A stretch of DNA of 64,000 nt from Burkholderia sp. Bp9143 (GTDB lineage Bacteria; Pseudomonadota; Gammaproteobacteria; Burkholderiales; Burkholderiaceae): NCBI RefSeq assembly GCF_003853645.1, contig NZ_QTPO01000010.1, forward strand, positions 117,231 through 181,230, in the 5' to 3' direction. Shown one piece after another: positions 18,589-27,520 of the stretch; positions within the stretch are counted from its first letter, which is position 1, and every line of letters begins with the position of its first letter. Made by a program: the position numbers and the translations under genes. Under the pieces are notes generated by a model. That model did no database searches. It saw only the letters and a program-made list of their open reading frames with translations, and was not told the DNA's origin.

Positions 18589-18941
18589 TTCATGTTCGCG
18601 CGTCGGTCAACACTACGCGTCGCGACCGGTCGGCGCGATATCGTAAGCGCGCCTTTATCTATGCATAAGCGTCCGTTGGGAAGCGTCGATGCAATTTCGT
18701 CCACCCCAAGATCGATTCGCGACCGGAATGCGGGCTTGCGGATCGCGGCATCATCGAAGGCAGCTCGCAAGCACGACGTATGAGTCCCCGCCGCCAGCCC
18801 GATCACGTGAAAGGGCGCGCGGCGGAGATTCAGATGGGTGTGCCGACCGCGGCAGACGCACCATTTCGGCTTCGATCGAAAGCCGTCTGCCGCTCGAAAA
18901 CTATCGCGGAGACTTCTGCACATTTCTTGGTGAGGCTTTAA

Positions 18942-20006
18942 ATGAATCACTCTTTGAAGGCGCTGGCACTCGTCGTGATCGGCATGGCGGCGCTGCCTGC
19001 CACGGCCGCCGAACTCGTTTTCTCGTCATGGGGCGGCTCGTATCAGGACGCGCAAAACGCGACCGCGGTGCGTCCGTTCGCGTCGCAATCGGGAACGAAC
19101 GTCAAGACCGATACGTACAACGGCGGGATCGCCCAGATCCGCAGCCAGGTCGAGACGAAGAACGTCACGTGGGACGTGGTCGACATGCAGCTCGCCGACG
19201 CCACGCGCGCGTGCGACGAAGGCCTGCTCGAGAAGATCAATCCCGCGTCCCTGCCGGCCGCGTCGACGGGTGCCGCGGCCAAGTCCGACTTCATGCCGGG
19301 CGGCCTGTCGGACTGCCTGGTCGGCAACGTCGCGTGGTCCACGGTGATCACGTACAACAAGAACGCGTTCAAGGGCGGCGAACCGACGAAGATCGCGGAC
19401 TTCTTCGACCTGAAGCGGTTCCCCGGCAAGCGCGGGCTGCGCAAGTCGCCGGAAGCCGCGCTCGAGTGGGCACTGCTCGCCGACGGCGTCCCCGCCGCGG
19501 ACGTCTACAAGACGCTCGCGACGCCCGACGGCCTGAAACGCGCATTCAGGAAGCTGGACACGATCAAGTCGTCGATCGTCTGGTGGGAAACCGGCGCGCA
19601 GCCGCCGCAGCTGCTGGCCGACGGCGAGGTGACGATGACGAGCGCCTATAACAACCGGATCTACGTCGCCGCCACGCAGGACAAGAAGCCGTTCGGATTC
19701 CTGTGGGATGGCGAGGTCAAGAACATCGAAGGCTATGCGATCGTGAAGGGGTCGAAGAACCAGAAGGCCGCCCAGGACTTCATTCGTCATGCGACCTCGA
19801 CCGAAGCCCTCGCGAAGCTGGCCTCGGCCACGGCACTCGGGCCGCTGCGCCAGTCGTCGGTCAAGCTGGTCGATCCGAAGGTCGCGCCCTTCCTGCCGAC
19901 CGCGCCGCAGAACCAGAAGAATGCGATCGACACCAACATCGCATTCTGGGCCGATCATTCCGACGACCTGAACCAGAAGTTCGCGGTCTGGCTCGGCCAG
20001 AAGTAA
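18942..20006 (+). CDS. PotD-type periplasmic binding protein of an ABC transporter
   Basis: A 354-residue spermidine/putrescine-type (PotD/F) binding protein. A signal peptide ends TAAEL near residue 25, followed by VFSSWGGSYQDAQNATAVRP, typical of the family. It is monocistronic, between a long leader and a hairpin at 20027-20068. It is the natural partner for the PotA/B/C-type genes at 8949-12365, which lack a binding protein of their own. The cargo is likely a small amine such as proline betaine or another quaternary ammonium compound, but this is inferred. The ATG at 18942 is preceded by GGTGAGG. Confidence 0.9.
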   Translation: MNHSLKALALVVIGMAALPATAAELVFSSWGGSYQDAQNATAVRPFASQSGTNVKTDTYNGGIAQIRSQVETKNVTWDVVDMQLADATRACDEGLLEKINPASLPAASTGAAAKSDFMPGGLSDCLVGNVAWSTVITYNKNAFKGGEPTKIADFFDLKRFPGKRGLRKSPEAALEWALLADGVPAADVYKTLATPDGLKRAFRKLDTIKSSIVWWETGAQPPQLLADGEVTMTSAYNNRIYVAATQDKKPFGFLWDGEVKNIEGYAIVKGSKNQKAAQDFIRHATSTEALAKLASATALGPLRQSSVKLVDPKVAPFLPTAPQNQKNAIDTNIAFWADHSDDLNQKFAVWLGQK

Positions 20007-20026
20007 GCAGGCGACGCAACCGTGAA

Positions 20027-20068
20027 GCGGGGCGGGCCGTGCGCCGGATCGCGAACGGCCCGCCCCGC
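20027..20068 (+). terminator. Strong hairpin after the PotD-type gene
   Basis: Perfect 14-bp arms (GCGGGGCGGGCCGT and ACGGCCCGCCCCGC) around a 14-base loop lie 21 bp after the stop, between convergent genes. There is no T tract, so it is a likely bidirectional or rho-assisted terminator. Confidence 0.65.
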
Positions 20069-20111
20069 CCTGCCGTCCGGACGATCGTGCCGCTGCGATC
20101 TCGACGACCGG

Positions 20112-21095
20112 CTATGCCTGACGCGGAACGCGACGCTCGGCAATCGGCGCATGGCCGAATTCCCGTCGATATGCCTTGCTGAAACTGCATGCCGACGGGA
20201 ATCCGCAACGGCTCGATACGTGCGTGATGAAATCGTTGCCGGCGCGCAAGAGCCCTTGCGCGTGCTTCAGGCGAACGCTCAGATAGTATTTGCGCGGAGA
20301 CGCGTTCAGATATTGCTTGAACATGCGTTGCATCTGGCGCTCCGACAGTCCGACGAGCCGCGCGAGATCGTCGAACGACAGCGGCTCCTCGACGTTCGCC
20401 TCCATCAACTTCACCGCCTCCACCAGCTCCGCACGCGTCGACTCGAGACGCGCGCCGACCGGTATCGGCTGGTGCTCGCTCGCGCCTCGAAGCCGCGTCA
20501 GAATCAGGTGTTGCGACACGCGAACGACCAGATGCGGGCCGAGATGCTTCGACATCAGGTTGAGCATCATGTCCAGCGGAGCGGTGCCGCCGGTACAGGT
20601 CATGCGGTCGCGATCGACGACGAACAATTCACGCGTGATCCGGACGTCCGGAAACTCGGCGCGCAGCCTGAACAGATCCGCCCAGTGCACCGTGCAACGG
20701 TAATCGTCGAGCAAACCCGCCGCCATCAGCGCATACGCACCGCTGCACAGCGAACCCAGTGCGATCCCGCGGCTCGCGAGCGCGACGAGCGCCTGTCGCA
20801 GCCGCGCGTCCACCGTCTCCCGGATGTGCGTGCCGCCGCATACGATCATCACGTCCGGCAGATCGCCGGATGGATCCAGCGCCTGCACGGGCCGGATCGC
20901 GATGCCGTTGCTGGCTTCGACGGGGACGCCGTCGACGGAGAAGACTGACCAGCGATAGTGCTCGACACGGTCCACGTAATTGGCGATGCGCAGCGCTTCC
21001 AGCGCATTCGTGAACGCGATCATCGAATATGACGGAAGCATGAGAAACCCGAAATGGCGCGGTTTCGAATCCGGAACAGGCGAGACGTCGTGCAC
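20112..21095 (-). CDS. AraC family regulator with GATase1-like domain, GbdR-like
   Basis: A 327-residue GlxA-type regulator. The N-terminal DJ-1/PfpI-like domain (about residues 14-200) includes GFLMLPSYSMIAF and GSLCSGAYALMAAGLL. A C-terminal AraC double HTH (about 230-325) includes SFDDLARLVGLSERQMQRMF and FITHVSSRCGFPSACSFSKAYR. This architecture is that of GbdR, which activates glycine-betaine and dimethylglycine catabolism. It sits next to the Rieske demethylase operon, supporting a betaine-responsive role. The predicted start is a GTG at 21095 without a clear ribosome-binding site. Confidence 0.88.
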   Translation of the reverse strand: MHDVSPVPDSKPRHFGFLMLPSYSMIAFTNALEALRIANYVDRVEHYRWSVFSVDGVPVEASNGIAIRPVQALDPSGDLPDVMIVCGGTHIRETVDARLRQALVALASRGIALGSLCSGAYALMAAGLLDDYRCTVHWADLFRLRAEFPDVRITRELFVVDRDRMTCTGGTAPLDMMLNLMSKHLGPHLVVRVSQHLILTRLRGASEHQPIPVGARLESTRAELVEAVKLMEANVEEPLSFDDLARLVGLSERQMQRMFKQYLNASPRKYYLSVRLKHAQGLLRAGNDFITHVSSRCGFPSACSFSKAYRREFGHAPIAERRVPRQA

Positions 21096-21219
21096 GATTG
21101 CAACGCAAGGGAGTGGTCGGACCTGGATGAAGACGTCCCGAGACGGCTTCGTGGCGAAGCTGCCCGGGACGCTGTCCGACTGAAGGCGGGGAAACCGGAA
21201 CCCGAAGGTCCGGCGCGGG

Positions 21220-22380
21220 CTACAGATCCAGCACGAGATCCGACGTCGGCCGGCTGCAGCACATCAGACGCAGGCCCTTGTCGATTTCCCGCTGACGAAT
21301 GCCGCCGTTGTGCTGCATGTCGACGGACCCTTCGAGCACCGCGGTCTTGCATGTGCCGCAAATGCCCTGACTGCACGAGGACGGCAACGCGACGCCGTTC
21401 TTGCGCGCGGCGGTGAGCACCGTCTCAGACGCATTCATCTCGAACGTCTTTCCCGACTTGGCCAGCCGCACTGTGTAGGTGCCGCTCTCCACTTGCGCGG
21501 CGTTACCGGATCCGTCGGCTGCGCCGGCAACGTCCTCGAGCGGCGCCACCGTTTCGGCGAAGTTGAAGCTTTCCTGATGGTAGCGGGCCGGATCGTGGCC
21601 GCCCTGAACGAGGAGATCCCTGACGGCGTTCATATAGCCCGACGGGCCGCAGGTGAACACCTCGCGATCGCGATAGTCCGGCACGGACTGGCTCAGGAGT
21701 TCGACGCTCAGCCTGCCGATCGGGCCGCTCCAACCGGCCTCGGACCCCAGCGCTTCGCATACGTGAATCACCTGGAGATGGTCCGCATCCTCGCGCAGCC
21801 GGTTCAACTCGTCGCGAAAGATGATGTCGTCGGGCGTTCTCGCACTGTGCACGAACACGATATCGAGGTTCAGGCCGAGGTCGATCGCCGCGCGCGTCAT
21901 CGACATCAGCGGCGTCACGCCCGAGCCGGCGGACAGGTACAGCATCTTCACGGCCGGCGCGGCGGCCGGCGTGAAGATGCCGGACGGACCGAACGCATTC
22001 AGCTCGACCCCGGGCCGCATGGTGTCGTGCAGCCAGTTCGACATGATCCCGCCGGGCGTGCGCTTGACCGTGATCGTCAACGTATACGGCCGCGTCGGCG
22101 GCGACGAGATCGTGTAGCAGCGGCTGACCGGCACGCCGTCGATGTCGGCCGATACGGTGATGAACTGACCGGGCTCGAAGCTGAAGGCCTGTCCGTCCTT
22201 CGCACGGAACACGAACGTCCGGACGTCGTGCGTTTCGGCACGCACCCTGCAGCACACCAGCGTCTTGCGTTCGCCGCTCGACCATTGCGGCGCCGTGCGC
22301 TCCCAGGTACCGGGGTCCGAGAAGCGATCCCCTGCTTCCGCAGCCGGCCCGGACACGCAAAAATTCTCTCTGACAGTCAT
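21220..22380 (-). CDS. Ferredoxin-NAD(P)H reductase component of the Rieske demethylase (GbcB-like)
   Basis: A 386-residue hybrid reductase. The FAD-binding domain (about 35-140) includes RCYTISSPP, the NAD-binding domain (about 145-260) includes YLSAGSGVTPLMSM and CGPSGYM, and a C-terminal plant-type [2Fe-2S] ferredoxin has ligands near Cys336, 341, 344 and 374. It transfers electrons from NAD(P)H to the Rieske oxygenase encoded 8 bp upstream, with which it must be co-translated. The order oxygenase-reductase matches GbcA-GbcB of glycine betaine demethylation and the stachydrine demethylase system. Confidence 0.92.
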   Translation of the reverse strand: MTVRENFCVSGPAAEAGDRFSDPGTWERTAPQWSSGERKTLVCCRVRAETHDVRTFVFRAKDGQAFSFEPGQFITVSADIDGVPVSRCYTISSPPTRPYTLTITVKRTPGGIMSNWLHDTMRPGVELNAFGPSGIFTPAAAPAVKMLYLSAGSGVTPLMSMTRAAIDLGLNLDIVFVHSARTPDDIIFRDELNRLREDADHLQVIHVCEALGSEAGWSGPIGRLSVELLSQSVPDYRDREVFTCGPSGYMNAVRDLLVQGGHDPARYHQESFNFAETVAPLEDVAGAADGSGNAAQVESGTYTVRLAKSGKTFEMNASETVLTAARKNGVALPSSCSQGICGTCKTAVLEGSVDMQHNGGIRQREIDKGLRLMCCSRPTSDLVLDL

Positions 22381-22388
22381 GGCGAAAC

Positions 22389-23648
22389 TCAGATACCGTG
22401 AGCCTTCAGGCGTGCGTCGTACCAGCGCGCGAACTGATCGAGCGCGGCTTCCGTGTAGGTCGAGTACGGGCCGGGAACATAGGCGGGGTCCTGCGTGCCG
22501 CTATGCGTGATCCCAACCAGATCCGCATCCTGACGCGTCGTGGCATCCCACACTTCCGTCAGCGTCTTCAGGTCGTAGTCGACACCTTCGACCGCATCCT
22601 GATGCACCAGCCACACGGTACGCACCACCGTCTTGTCCGGCGCGAGCGGCAGGACGTACGCGACCACCGCGTGATCGCTCATCACGTGGGTCCACGAGTG
22701 ATGGGTCCACATATGGACATCGCCCAGATCGCGACGCGCCAGGCCGCCGAGCAGCTTCGTGCACGCCACCTTCGTATCCATCGTCTGCGATTCGCAGGAA
22801 CCGGCAATGACGAGCCGCTGAGAACGGAAGTTCGTGTCGACGCTCTCGTCGAGCGACTCGAACGCCTCGCAGATATAGCCGGCCCCTTCCCACTCTTCCT
22901 TGCGGGCGGCATTGTGCGCAAGGTATTCGTCGTACTCACGCAGCGATTGCTCGCTCTGCCCGTCCGGGCAGAAGCCGAAGTCGTGCGCAAGGAACGACTG
23001 CGTGAGCTCGGGATGGGTCCCGCCGCAGTGGTAGCACTCGCGGTTGTTCTCCATCACGAGTTTCCAGTTGCCGTTCTCGACGATCGTCATCTCGTGCGCG
23101 ATCTTCGTGCGCTGCATGTCATGCGGCGCGAAGCGCGGCGCCATCACCGTCTCGAGCGTCGAGAAATCTTCCGGCGCCTCGTCGGCGAGGCAAACGAACA
23201 CATGCGCGCCGACCACCTTGACGTGCACCGGGATCAGGCTGCGGCATTTCGTGTCGAATTCCTTGCCCATGTGAGTCGCATGTTTCAGGCTGCCGTCCAG
23301 GTCGTACGTCCACTGGTGGTACGGACACACGACCATGCCGACGGTCGCCTTGGCGCCGCCCTTCATCAGGCGTGCGCCGCGATGCCGGCAGACGTTCCGG
23401 TAAGCACGGATGTTCTCGTCGTCGTCGCGCACGATCATGATCGACGACTTGCCGATATCGACGGCATAGACGTCGCCGGGCTCCGGAACGTCGGCCGTCA
23501 CGGCCACGAAGATCCACAGCTTCTCGAAGAAGACCTCGACGTCCGTCTCGAACACGTCCTGGCGGCCAAACAGCCCGGCCGGCATCCCGTATCCGGGCTT
23601 GCGGCTGTCGAGCAACTCACGGTGGGTCTTGAGCGGGATCGCGGACAT
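22389..23648 (-). CDS. Rieske non-haem iron oxygenase, betaine/stachydrine demethylase type
   Basis: A 419-residue oxygenase alpha subunit. The Rieske cluster ligands are Cys87-x-His89 and Cys108-x2-His111 (CRHRGARL, CPYHQW). The mononuclear iron site has NRECYHCGGTHPEL with His207 and His212. It belongs to the family of GbcA (glycine betaine) and Stc2 (proline betaine), which removes one N-methyl group as formaldehyde. The start is the ATG at 23648, with GGAGG nine bases upstream; an earlier in-frame ATG has no such site and would lie upstream of the predicted transcript start. The proline context favours proline betaine, but glycine betaine cannot be excluded. Its promoter carries the LysR-type operator described at 23701-23769. 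Confidence 0.9.
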   Translation of the reverse strand: MSAIPLKTHRELLDSRKPGYGMPAGLFGRQDVFETDVEVFFEKLWIFVAVTADVPEPGDVYAVDIGKSSIMIVRDDDENIRAYRNVCRHRGARLMKGGAKATVGMVVCPYHQWTYDLDGSLKHATHMGKEFDTKCRSLIPVHVKVVGAHVFVCLADEAPEDFSTLETVMAPRFAPHDMQRTKIAHEMTIVENGNWKLVMENNRECYHCGGTHPELTQSFLAHDFGFCPDGQSEQSLREYDEYLAHNAARKEEWEGAGYICEAFESLDESVDTNFRSQRLVIAGSCESQTMDTKVACTKLLGGLARRDLGDVHMWTHHSWTHVMSDHAVVAYVLPLAPDKTVVRTVWLVHQDAVEGVDYDLKTLTEVWDATTRQDADLVGITHSGTQDPAYVPGPYSTYTEAALDQFARWYDARLKAHGI

Positions 23649-23700
23649 GTACTCCTCCAATCGGTTGATTTTCGCAATGCTTGTATTGCGCTTTGCCGGA

Positions 23701-23769
23701 AGTATTGGAGTGCCGATTCGTAGCGTCAACGCGCCTTATTTTCTGCTTCGCATTACTTTAAGTTATGCG
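23701..23769 (-). promoter_or_regulatory. Promoter and LysR-type operator of the Rieske demethylase operon
   Basis: On the minus strand, a 21-bp near-perfect palindrome at 23769-23749 (arms CGCAT.ACTT and AAGT.ATGCG) is followed after exactly 19 bp by TTGACG (23729-23724), a 17-bp spacer and AATACT (23706-23701). The operator centre falls near -65, the classical LysR activation position. The same arrangement recurs at 25031-25099. Confidence 0.8.
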
Positions 23770-23977
23770 ACCTTTTCCCCGTCCTGATTTACCCTGATTC
23801 GACTGGCCCGGAAGGCATCCGGCGCCTTTCGGCGACCGCGGCGCACCGGCTTGACCCCTGCAATTTGTCAGCACAGGATGTCGCGCCGGCGCGCCGGTCG
23901 ATGCGGCGCGGCCACGGGATTTCCGATGGCCGGGCTCCGGCCGGCCGCGAGCCTGCCCCCCGCATGACACCAACCTG

Positions 23978-24904
23978 ATGAACATGACAAAACGAACCAA
24001 AGGGTATCGACGCATCGTCCCGTCGTTGACGGCGCTGGTCGAGTTCGAAGCAGTCGCGCGCCTGGCGAGCTTCACGCTCGCCGCGACCGAACTGGGTGTG
24101 ACGCAGGCGGCGGTAAGCCGGCAAGTACGGTTCCTCGAGGAAACACTGAATGTCCGGCTCTTTCATCGCCTGCATCGCTCGATCGCGCTGACGACCGAGG
24201 GGGAAATGCTGTACCTGACAGTGGCCGAATCCATGCAGAAGATCGCCGGCGTATTCGATCGCCTGTCGACCGGCGCCGAGCAGCAGGAACTCGTCCTCGC
24301 GTCGACCGCGCCGTTCGCGCAGTTTCGACTGCTGCCGCGGCTTCCCAAGCTCAAGCAACTGAATCCCCCGTTGCAGCTGCGGCTGACCACCCAGATGTTC
24401 ACGGCCGACCTCCGGCACGTCGAGGTCGATGTCGCGATCCGCTATGGCGACGGCCGGTGGGCGGACGGCACGTCGATCCTGTTGTTCGACGAGGAAGTGT
24501 TTCCCGTCTGCTCGCCGCGGTTCCTCGAGGAAAACGGCACGCCGGAAACGCTCGAGGCGCTCGCCGCGCTGCCGCTCGTCGAATCCGATTCGACCTACGA
24601 GGGATGGATGGGCTGGGACGCATGGTTCCACTCGGTGGGTCACCGCCCGAGCCGGTTGAACTACGTGCTGCGCTGCAGCCTCTATACCGACGCCGTCCAG
24701 GCGGCGCGATACGGGCAGGGGGTCGCGCTCGGCTGGAGCCGGATGGTGCACGACCTGCTGGCGACCGGCGAGCTGGTCCGTCTGTCGATCGCGTCCTGCA
24801 AGATGACCGACGCCTATTTCGTCGTCGTGCCGCACGGCCGCTCGATCACGCCTGCAGTCAACCAGTTGATCGACTGGTTGCGCGAGGATCTCCCGGTTCG
24901 CTGA
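23978..24904 (+). CDS. LysR family regulator, GcvA-like
   Basis: A 308-residue LysR protein of the GcvA subgroup. The winged HTH lies near residues 16-75 (LTALVEFEAVARLASFTLAA, TQAAVSRQVRFLEE) and the effector domain includes VDVAIRYGDGRW near 150. It diverges from the Rieske demethylase operon and reads toward the tautomerase/EamA pair. Matching operators at 23749-23769 and 25031-25051 flank it, so it is the prime candidate regulator of both, with autoregulation from the shared intergenic region. The ATG at 23978 lacks a strong ribosome-binding site; an ATG two codons later is an alternative. Confidence 0.9.
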   Translation: MNMTKRTKGYRRIVPSLTALVEFEAVARLASFTLAATELGVTQAAVSRQVRFLEETLNVRLFHRLHRSIALTTEGEMLYLTVAESMQKIAGVFDRLSTGAEQQELVLASTAPFAQFRLLPRLPKLKQLNPPLQLRLTTQMFTADLRHVEVDVAIRYGDGRWADGTSILLFDEEVFPVCSPRFLEENGTPETLEALAALPLVESDSTYEGWMGWDAWFHSVGHRPSRLNYVLRCSLYTDAVQAARYGQGVALGWSRMVHDLLATGELVRLSIASCKMTDAYFVVVPHGRSITPAVNQLIDWLREDLPVR

Positions 24905-25030
24905 ACCGCGCCGTTCGACCTTCCGCACCCGTCGTAGCTCGACCGGCATCGCGTCCGTGACGCTGGTCGACTTCTTCCCGCCTGCGCGCATTCACTGTGT
25001 CGCGTTGCGGTCGTTGCCTGCAGTCCCGCC

Positions 25031-25099
25031 CCCATAACTTAATGTAATGCGACCGTGAAAATATAGTCCGTTGACCCGCCCTTTCATCCTTCCGATACT
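25031..25099 (+). promoter_or_regulatory. Second LysR-type operator and promoter, before the tautomerase gene
   Basis: The 21-bp element at 25031-25051 matches the reverse complement of the operator at 23749-23769 at 19 of 21 positions. As there, it is followed after exactly 19 bp by a promoter: TTGACC (25071-25076), a 17-bp spacer and GATACT (25094-25099). Confidence 0.8.
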
Positions 25100-25175
25100 G
25101 GCCCGAAACGTACGCCAGCGCCACGCCGGTGCTGCGCCACGATCAATCACTATCTGCGTCAGAAAGGAGATGCCC

Positions 25176-25373
25176 ATGCCGGTCGTTCGCGTCAGTTGGC
25201 TCGCGGGCAAGGAAGCGTCCGCCAAGAAGGCCGTCGCGGCCGACATCACGGAGAGCCTGCTTCGCCATGCCGGGATCGAACCCAGGCATACCTTCGTCAT
25301 CTTCGAGGACGTTCCCGCCAGCGACTGGGCAATCGCGGGCGAGCTTTGCGCCGAACCATCGCGCCCCGCCTGA
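25176..25373 (+). CDS. 4-oxalocrotonate tautomerase family protein
   Basis: A 65-residue tautomerase-fold protein. The start at 25176 gives MPVVRVSWLAG with the catalytic N-terminal proline exposed after Met removal, and AAAGGAGA lies just upstream. The family catalyses keto-enol tautomerisation using Pro1. Here the substrate is unknown; an enamine/imine or keto intermediate of hydroxyproline or betaine metabolism would fit the context. It is the first gene after the second LysR-type operator and precedes a DMT permease gene by 48 bp. Confidence 0.85.
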   Translation: MPVVRVSWLAGKEASAKKAVAADITESLLRHAGIEPRHTFVIFEDVPASDWAIAGELCAEPSRPA

Positions 25374-25421
25374 CGAGAAGCGCACCCGCATCGATCGCCA
25401 ATCCGCCGGACAGGATCCATC

Positions 25422-26351
25422 TTGATACGAACCTATTGCGCCTTCGTCCTCCTCGGCGTGTTCTGGGGATCCAATTTTATTTATATGAAATGGGCAGGGG
25501 CATTCATCAGCCCGGGCCAGATATCGCTGCTTCGCGTCCTGTTCGGTTTCGCGCCGCTGGCCGTGCTCGCGTGGCATCAACGCGCGGTCCGGCTAGGACA
25601 GATACGTTACCTGCATCATTTCGCCGTGATGGCCGCGCTGGCCGCGGCGTTCCCCTACTTCGCGATGGCACAGGGGACGACGCAACTCCCGTCCGGCATC
25701 GCCGGGGTGCTGGGCGGATCGTCTACCCTCTTTACGTCACTGGCATCGGGCCTGTTCCTGCGCAGCGAGAAGATGAATCGCCTGACGCAATATGGCGTCG
25801 CGCTGGGCATGGCAGGCATCGTGCTGATCGCGCGGCCGTGGGCCGGCGTGGGCAATGGCGACGCCATCAGCCTGGCGGGCGTCGCATGGATGATGTCGGG
25901 ATCGGCCCTCTTCGGATTCTCGTACATCTACGCCCGGCGCTTCCTGTCGCCGACCGGCCTCGCGCCGCTGGCCATCGTGACCTGGCAGATGGGCGTCGCG
26001 TTGCTGATGCTTGCCGCACTGACCGACGTCCACGGCATCGGGCGGATCTTCGACGACAGCCGTGCGACGGCCGGGATCGTGATCGGGCTCGGTCTGCTCG
26101 GCACCGGCTCGGCGTTCATTCTGTACTACTACCTGCTGCAGAAACTCGGCACCGTGGCGGCTGCGGGCGCCGTATACATCACGCCCGTGGTCGCGCTGCT
26201 CATCGGGTGGAGCACCGGTGAAGCAGTAGGACTAACGGAGATCATGGCCGCCGTCCTCATTCTCGGCAGCATCGCGATGCTCGAAGCGGGCCGCCAGCAC
26301 CGCACGCGGCAGCAGTCGCGATTCATCCAGGGCGCTGCGTCCGCCGAGTGA
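25422..26351 (+). CDS. EamA/DMT family transporter
   Basis: A 309-residue inner-membrane protein with about ten helices in two repeated EamA halves (GVFWGSNFIYMKWAGAFISP at the N terminus; GTGSAFILYYYLLQKLGTVAA in the second half). Such proteins often export amino acids or other metabolites. A TTG start at 25422 with AGGA upstream gives the full first helix. It is probably co-transcribed with the tautomerase gene from the 25071-25099 promoter and so may belong to the LysR regulon. Confidence 0.88.
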   Translation: MIRTYCAFVLLGVFWGSNFIYMKWAGAFISPGQISLLRVLFGFAPLAVLAWHQRAVRLGQIRYLHHFAVMAALAAAFPYFAMAQGTTQLPSGIAGVLGGSSTLFTSLASGLFLRSEKMNRLTQYGVALGMAGIVLIARPWAGVGNGDAISLAGVAWMMSGSALFGFSYIYARRFLSPTGLAPLAIVTWQMGVALLMLAALTDVHGIGRIFDDSRATAGIVIGLGLLGTGSAFILYYYLLQKLGTVAAAGAVYITPVVALLIGWSTGEAVGLTEIMAAVLILGSIAMLEAGRQHRTRQQSRFIQGAASAE

Positions 26352-26412
26352 CGTCGATGCAGGGTTGCAGCGCAACCGGATCGACTACCGACTACGACCG
26401 CCCGCGCGTTCC

Positions 26413-26435
26413 GCCGCCCCGCCGACCGGGGCGGC
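26413..26435. terminator. Hairpin between convergent genes
   Basis: 8-bp arms GCCGCCCC and GGGGCGGC with a 7-base loop lie between the EamA gene and the convergent reductase gene. There is no T tract. Confidence 0.5.
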
Positions 26436-26442
26436 CTCAGGT

Positions 26443-27414
26443 TCAACCAGCCGATCCGAACGCACGAACCCGGTTCATGACATCGTCCGGCACGTCGATC
26501 TCGCGCACCTTGATGTGACTGCCCGGAATCCGCACGCCGGCTTGCGCCAGCCTGGCGATCTGCGTGGCCAGGCGCGCTTCGAAATCGCTGGCGAACACAT
26601 CGGCCTTCACGGCCATGACGAACAGCCCGACGCCCGGCGTCTCGCTCCCTCGCGCATAAGGCGGCGCGTCCATCGACCAGTTGGCGCCGGTCACGCCCGC
26701 GGCCAGGATCTCCATCATCATCGCGATGTTGGCGCCGCGTGCGCCGCCGAACGGCAACAGCAGGCCGCTGATCGCCGCGCGCGCGTCCGTGGTCGGCAAG
26801 CCTTGCCCGTCCACCGCCCACCCGTCGGGAATCGCCTCGCCCGTTTCCGCGGCCTTGCGTACGTTGACGAATGCGGTTGCGCTGGATGCCTGGTCGATCA
26901 CGAACGGCCGCGCGTTCGCAACCGGCGCGGCGAACGACACCGGATTGGTTCCGAACACAGCCTTGCCGCTCTCCAGCGTGGTCATCTGCGCGGTCGCGTT
27001 GCAGGTGCCGAGCGCGACCAGGCCCGACTCCGCCAGCCTGCGCGTGTAGTAGCCGAGTTCGCCGACGGTGAAGCTGTTCGACACGGCCAGCGTGACGACG
27101 CCGTAAGTCTTCGCCCGGTCGACGAGTTCGTCGAACACGCGGTCATAGGCCAGTTGCGCGATTCCGCCGCACGCGTCGACCCGTACGGCGGCCGGGGCCG
27201 GAAAGCTCACCTCCGGCTCGGCACGCGTGGCAATCCTGCCCTTCGCGAAACCGTCCAGGTAATCCGGCAGGTGGGCAAAACCCACCGCCTTGCTGCCGGC
27301 CAGTTCAGCCGATATCACGGCCTCGGCGAGCGAATGCGCGATCGCATCGTTCGCGCCCACCGCCTTGATCGCGTCGCACGCCAGTTGCCGCGCCGCTTCA
27401 CGCTCGTATTTCAT
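26443..27414 (-). CDS. Ldh2/malate dehydrogenase-like NAD(P)H reductase, probable pyrroline-2-carboxylate reductase
   Basis: A 323-residue member of the L-sulfolactate/malate/ureidoglycolate dehydrogenase family, the fold used by DpkA/LhpI-type delta1-pyrroline-2-carboxylate reductases. The family helix with GFAHLPDYLDGF near residue 45, FGTNPVSFAAP near 153 and LLLPFGGARGANIAMMMEIL near 217 are typical. It lies 106 bp downstream of the proline-racemase-family gene, same strand. Reduction of pyrroline-2-carboxylate to L-proline would link hydroxyproline or D-proline degradation to PutA. Substrate assignment is by context only. Confidence 0.8.
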   Translation of the reverse strand: MKYEREAARQLACDAIKAVGANDAIAHSLAEAVISAELAGSKAVGFAHLPDYLDGFAKGRIATRAEPEVSFPAPAAVRVDACGGIAQLAYDRVFDELVDRAKTYGVVTLAVSNSFTVGELGYYTRRLAESGLVALGTCNATAQMTTLESGKAVFGTNPVSFAAPVANARPFVIDQASSATAFVNVRKAAETGEAIPDGWAVDGQGLPTTDARAAISGLLLPFGGARGANIAMMMEILAAGVTGANWSMDAPPYARGSETPGVGLFVMAVKADVFASDFEARLATQIARLAQAGVRIPGSHIKVREIDVPDDVMNRVRAFGSAG

Positions 27415-27520
27415 CGTCTCGTCCCCAAATGCAATGGACGACCCGAGCCGTTTCGACGTGCCCGGGTCGCCCGCATGCCTGCCTGTCCTGCCGATCGACG
27501 GCCTGCCAGGCCGCCCCGTG

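Noticed and set aside
22398..23723. 441-codon plus-strand open frame
   Set aside because: It is the complement of the Rieske oxygenase gene, whose iron-ligand motifs prove the other strand.
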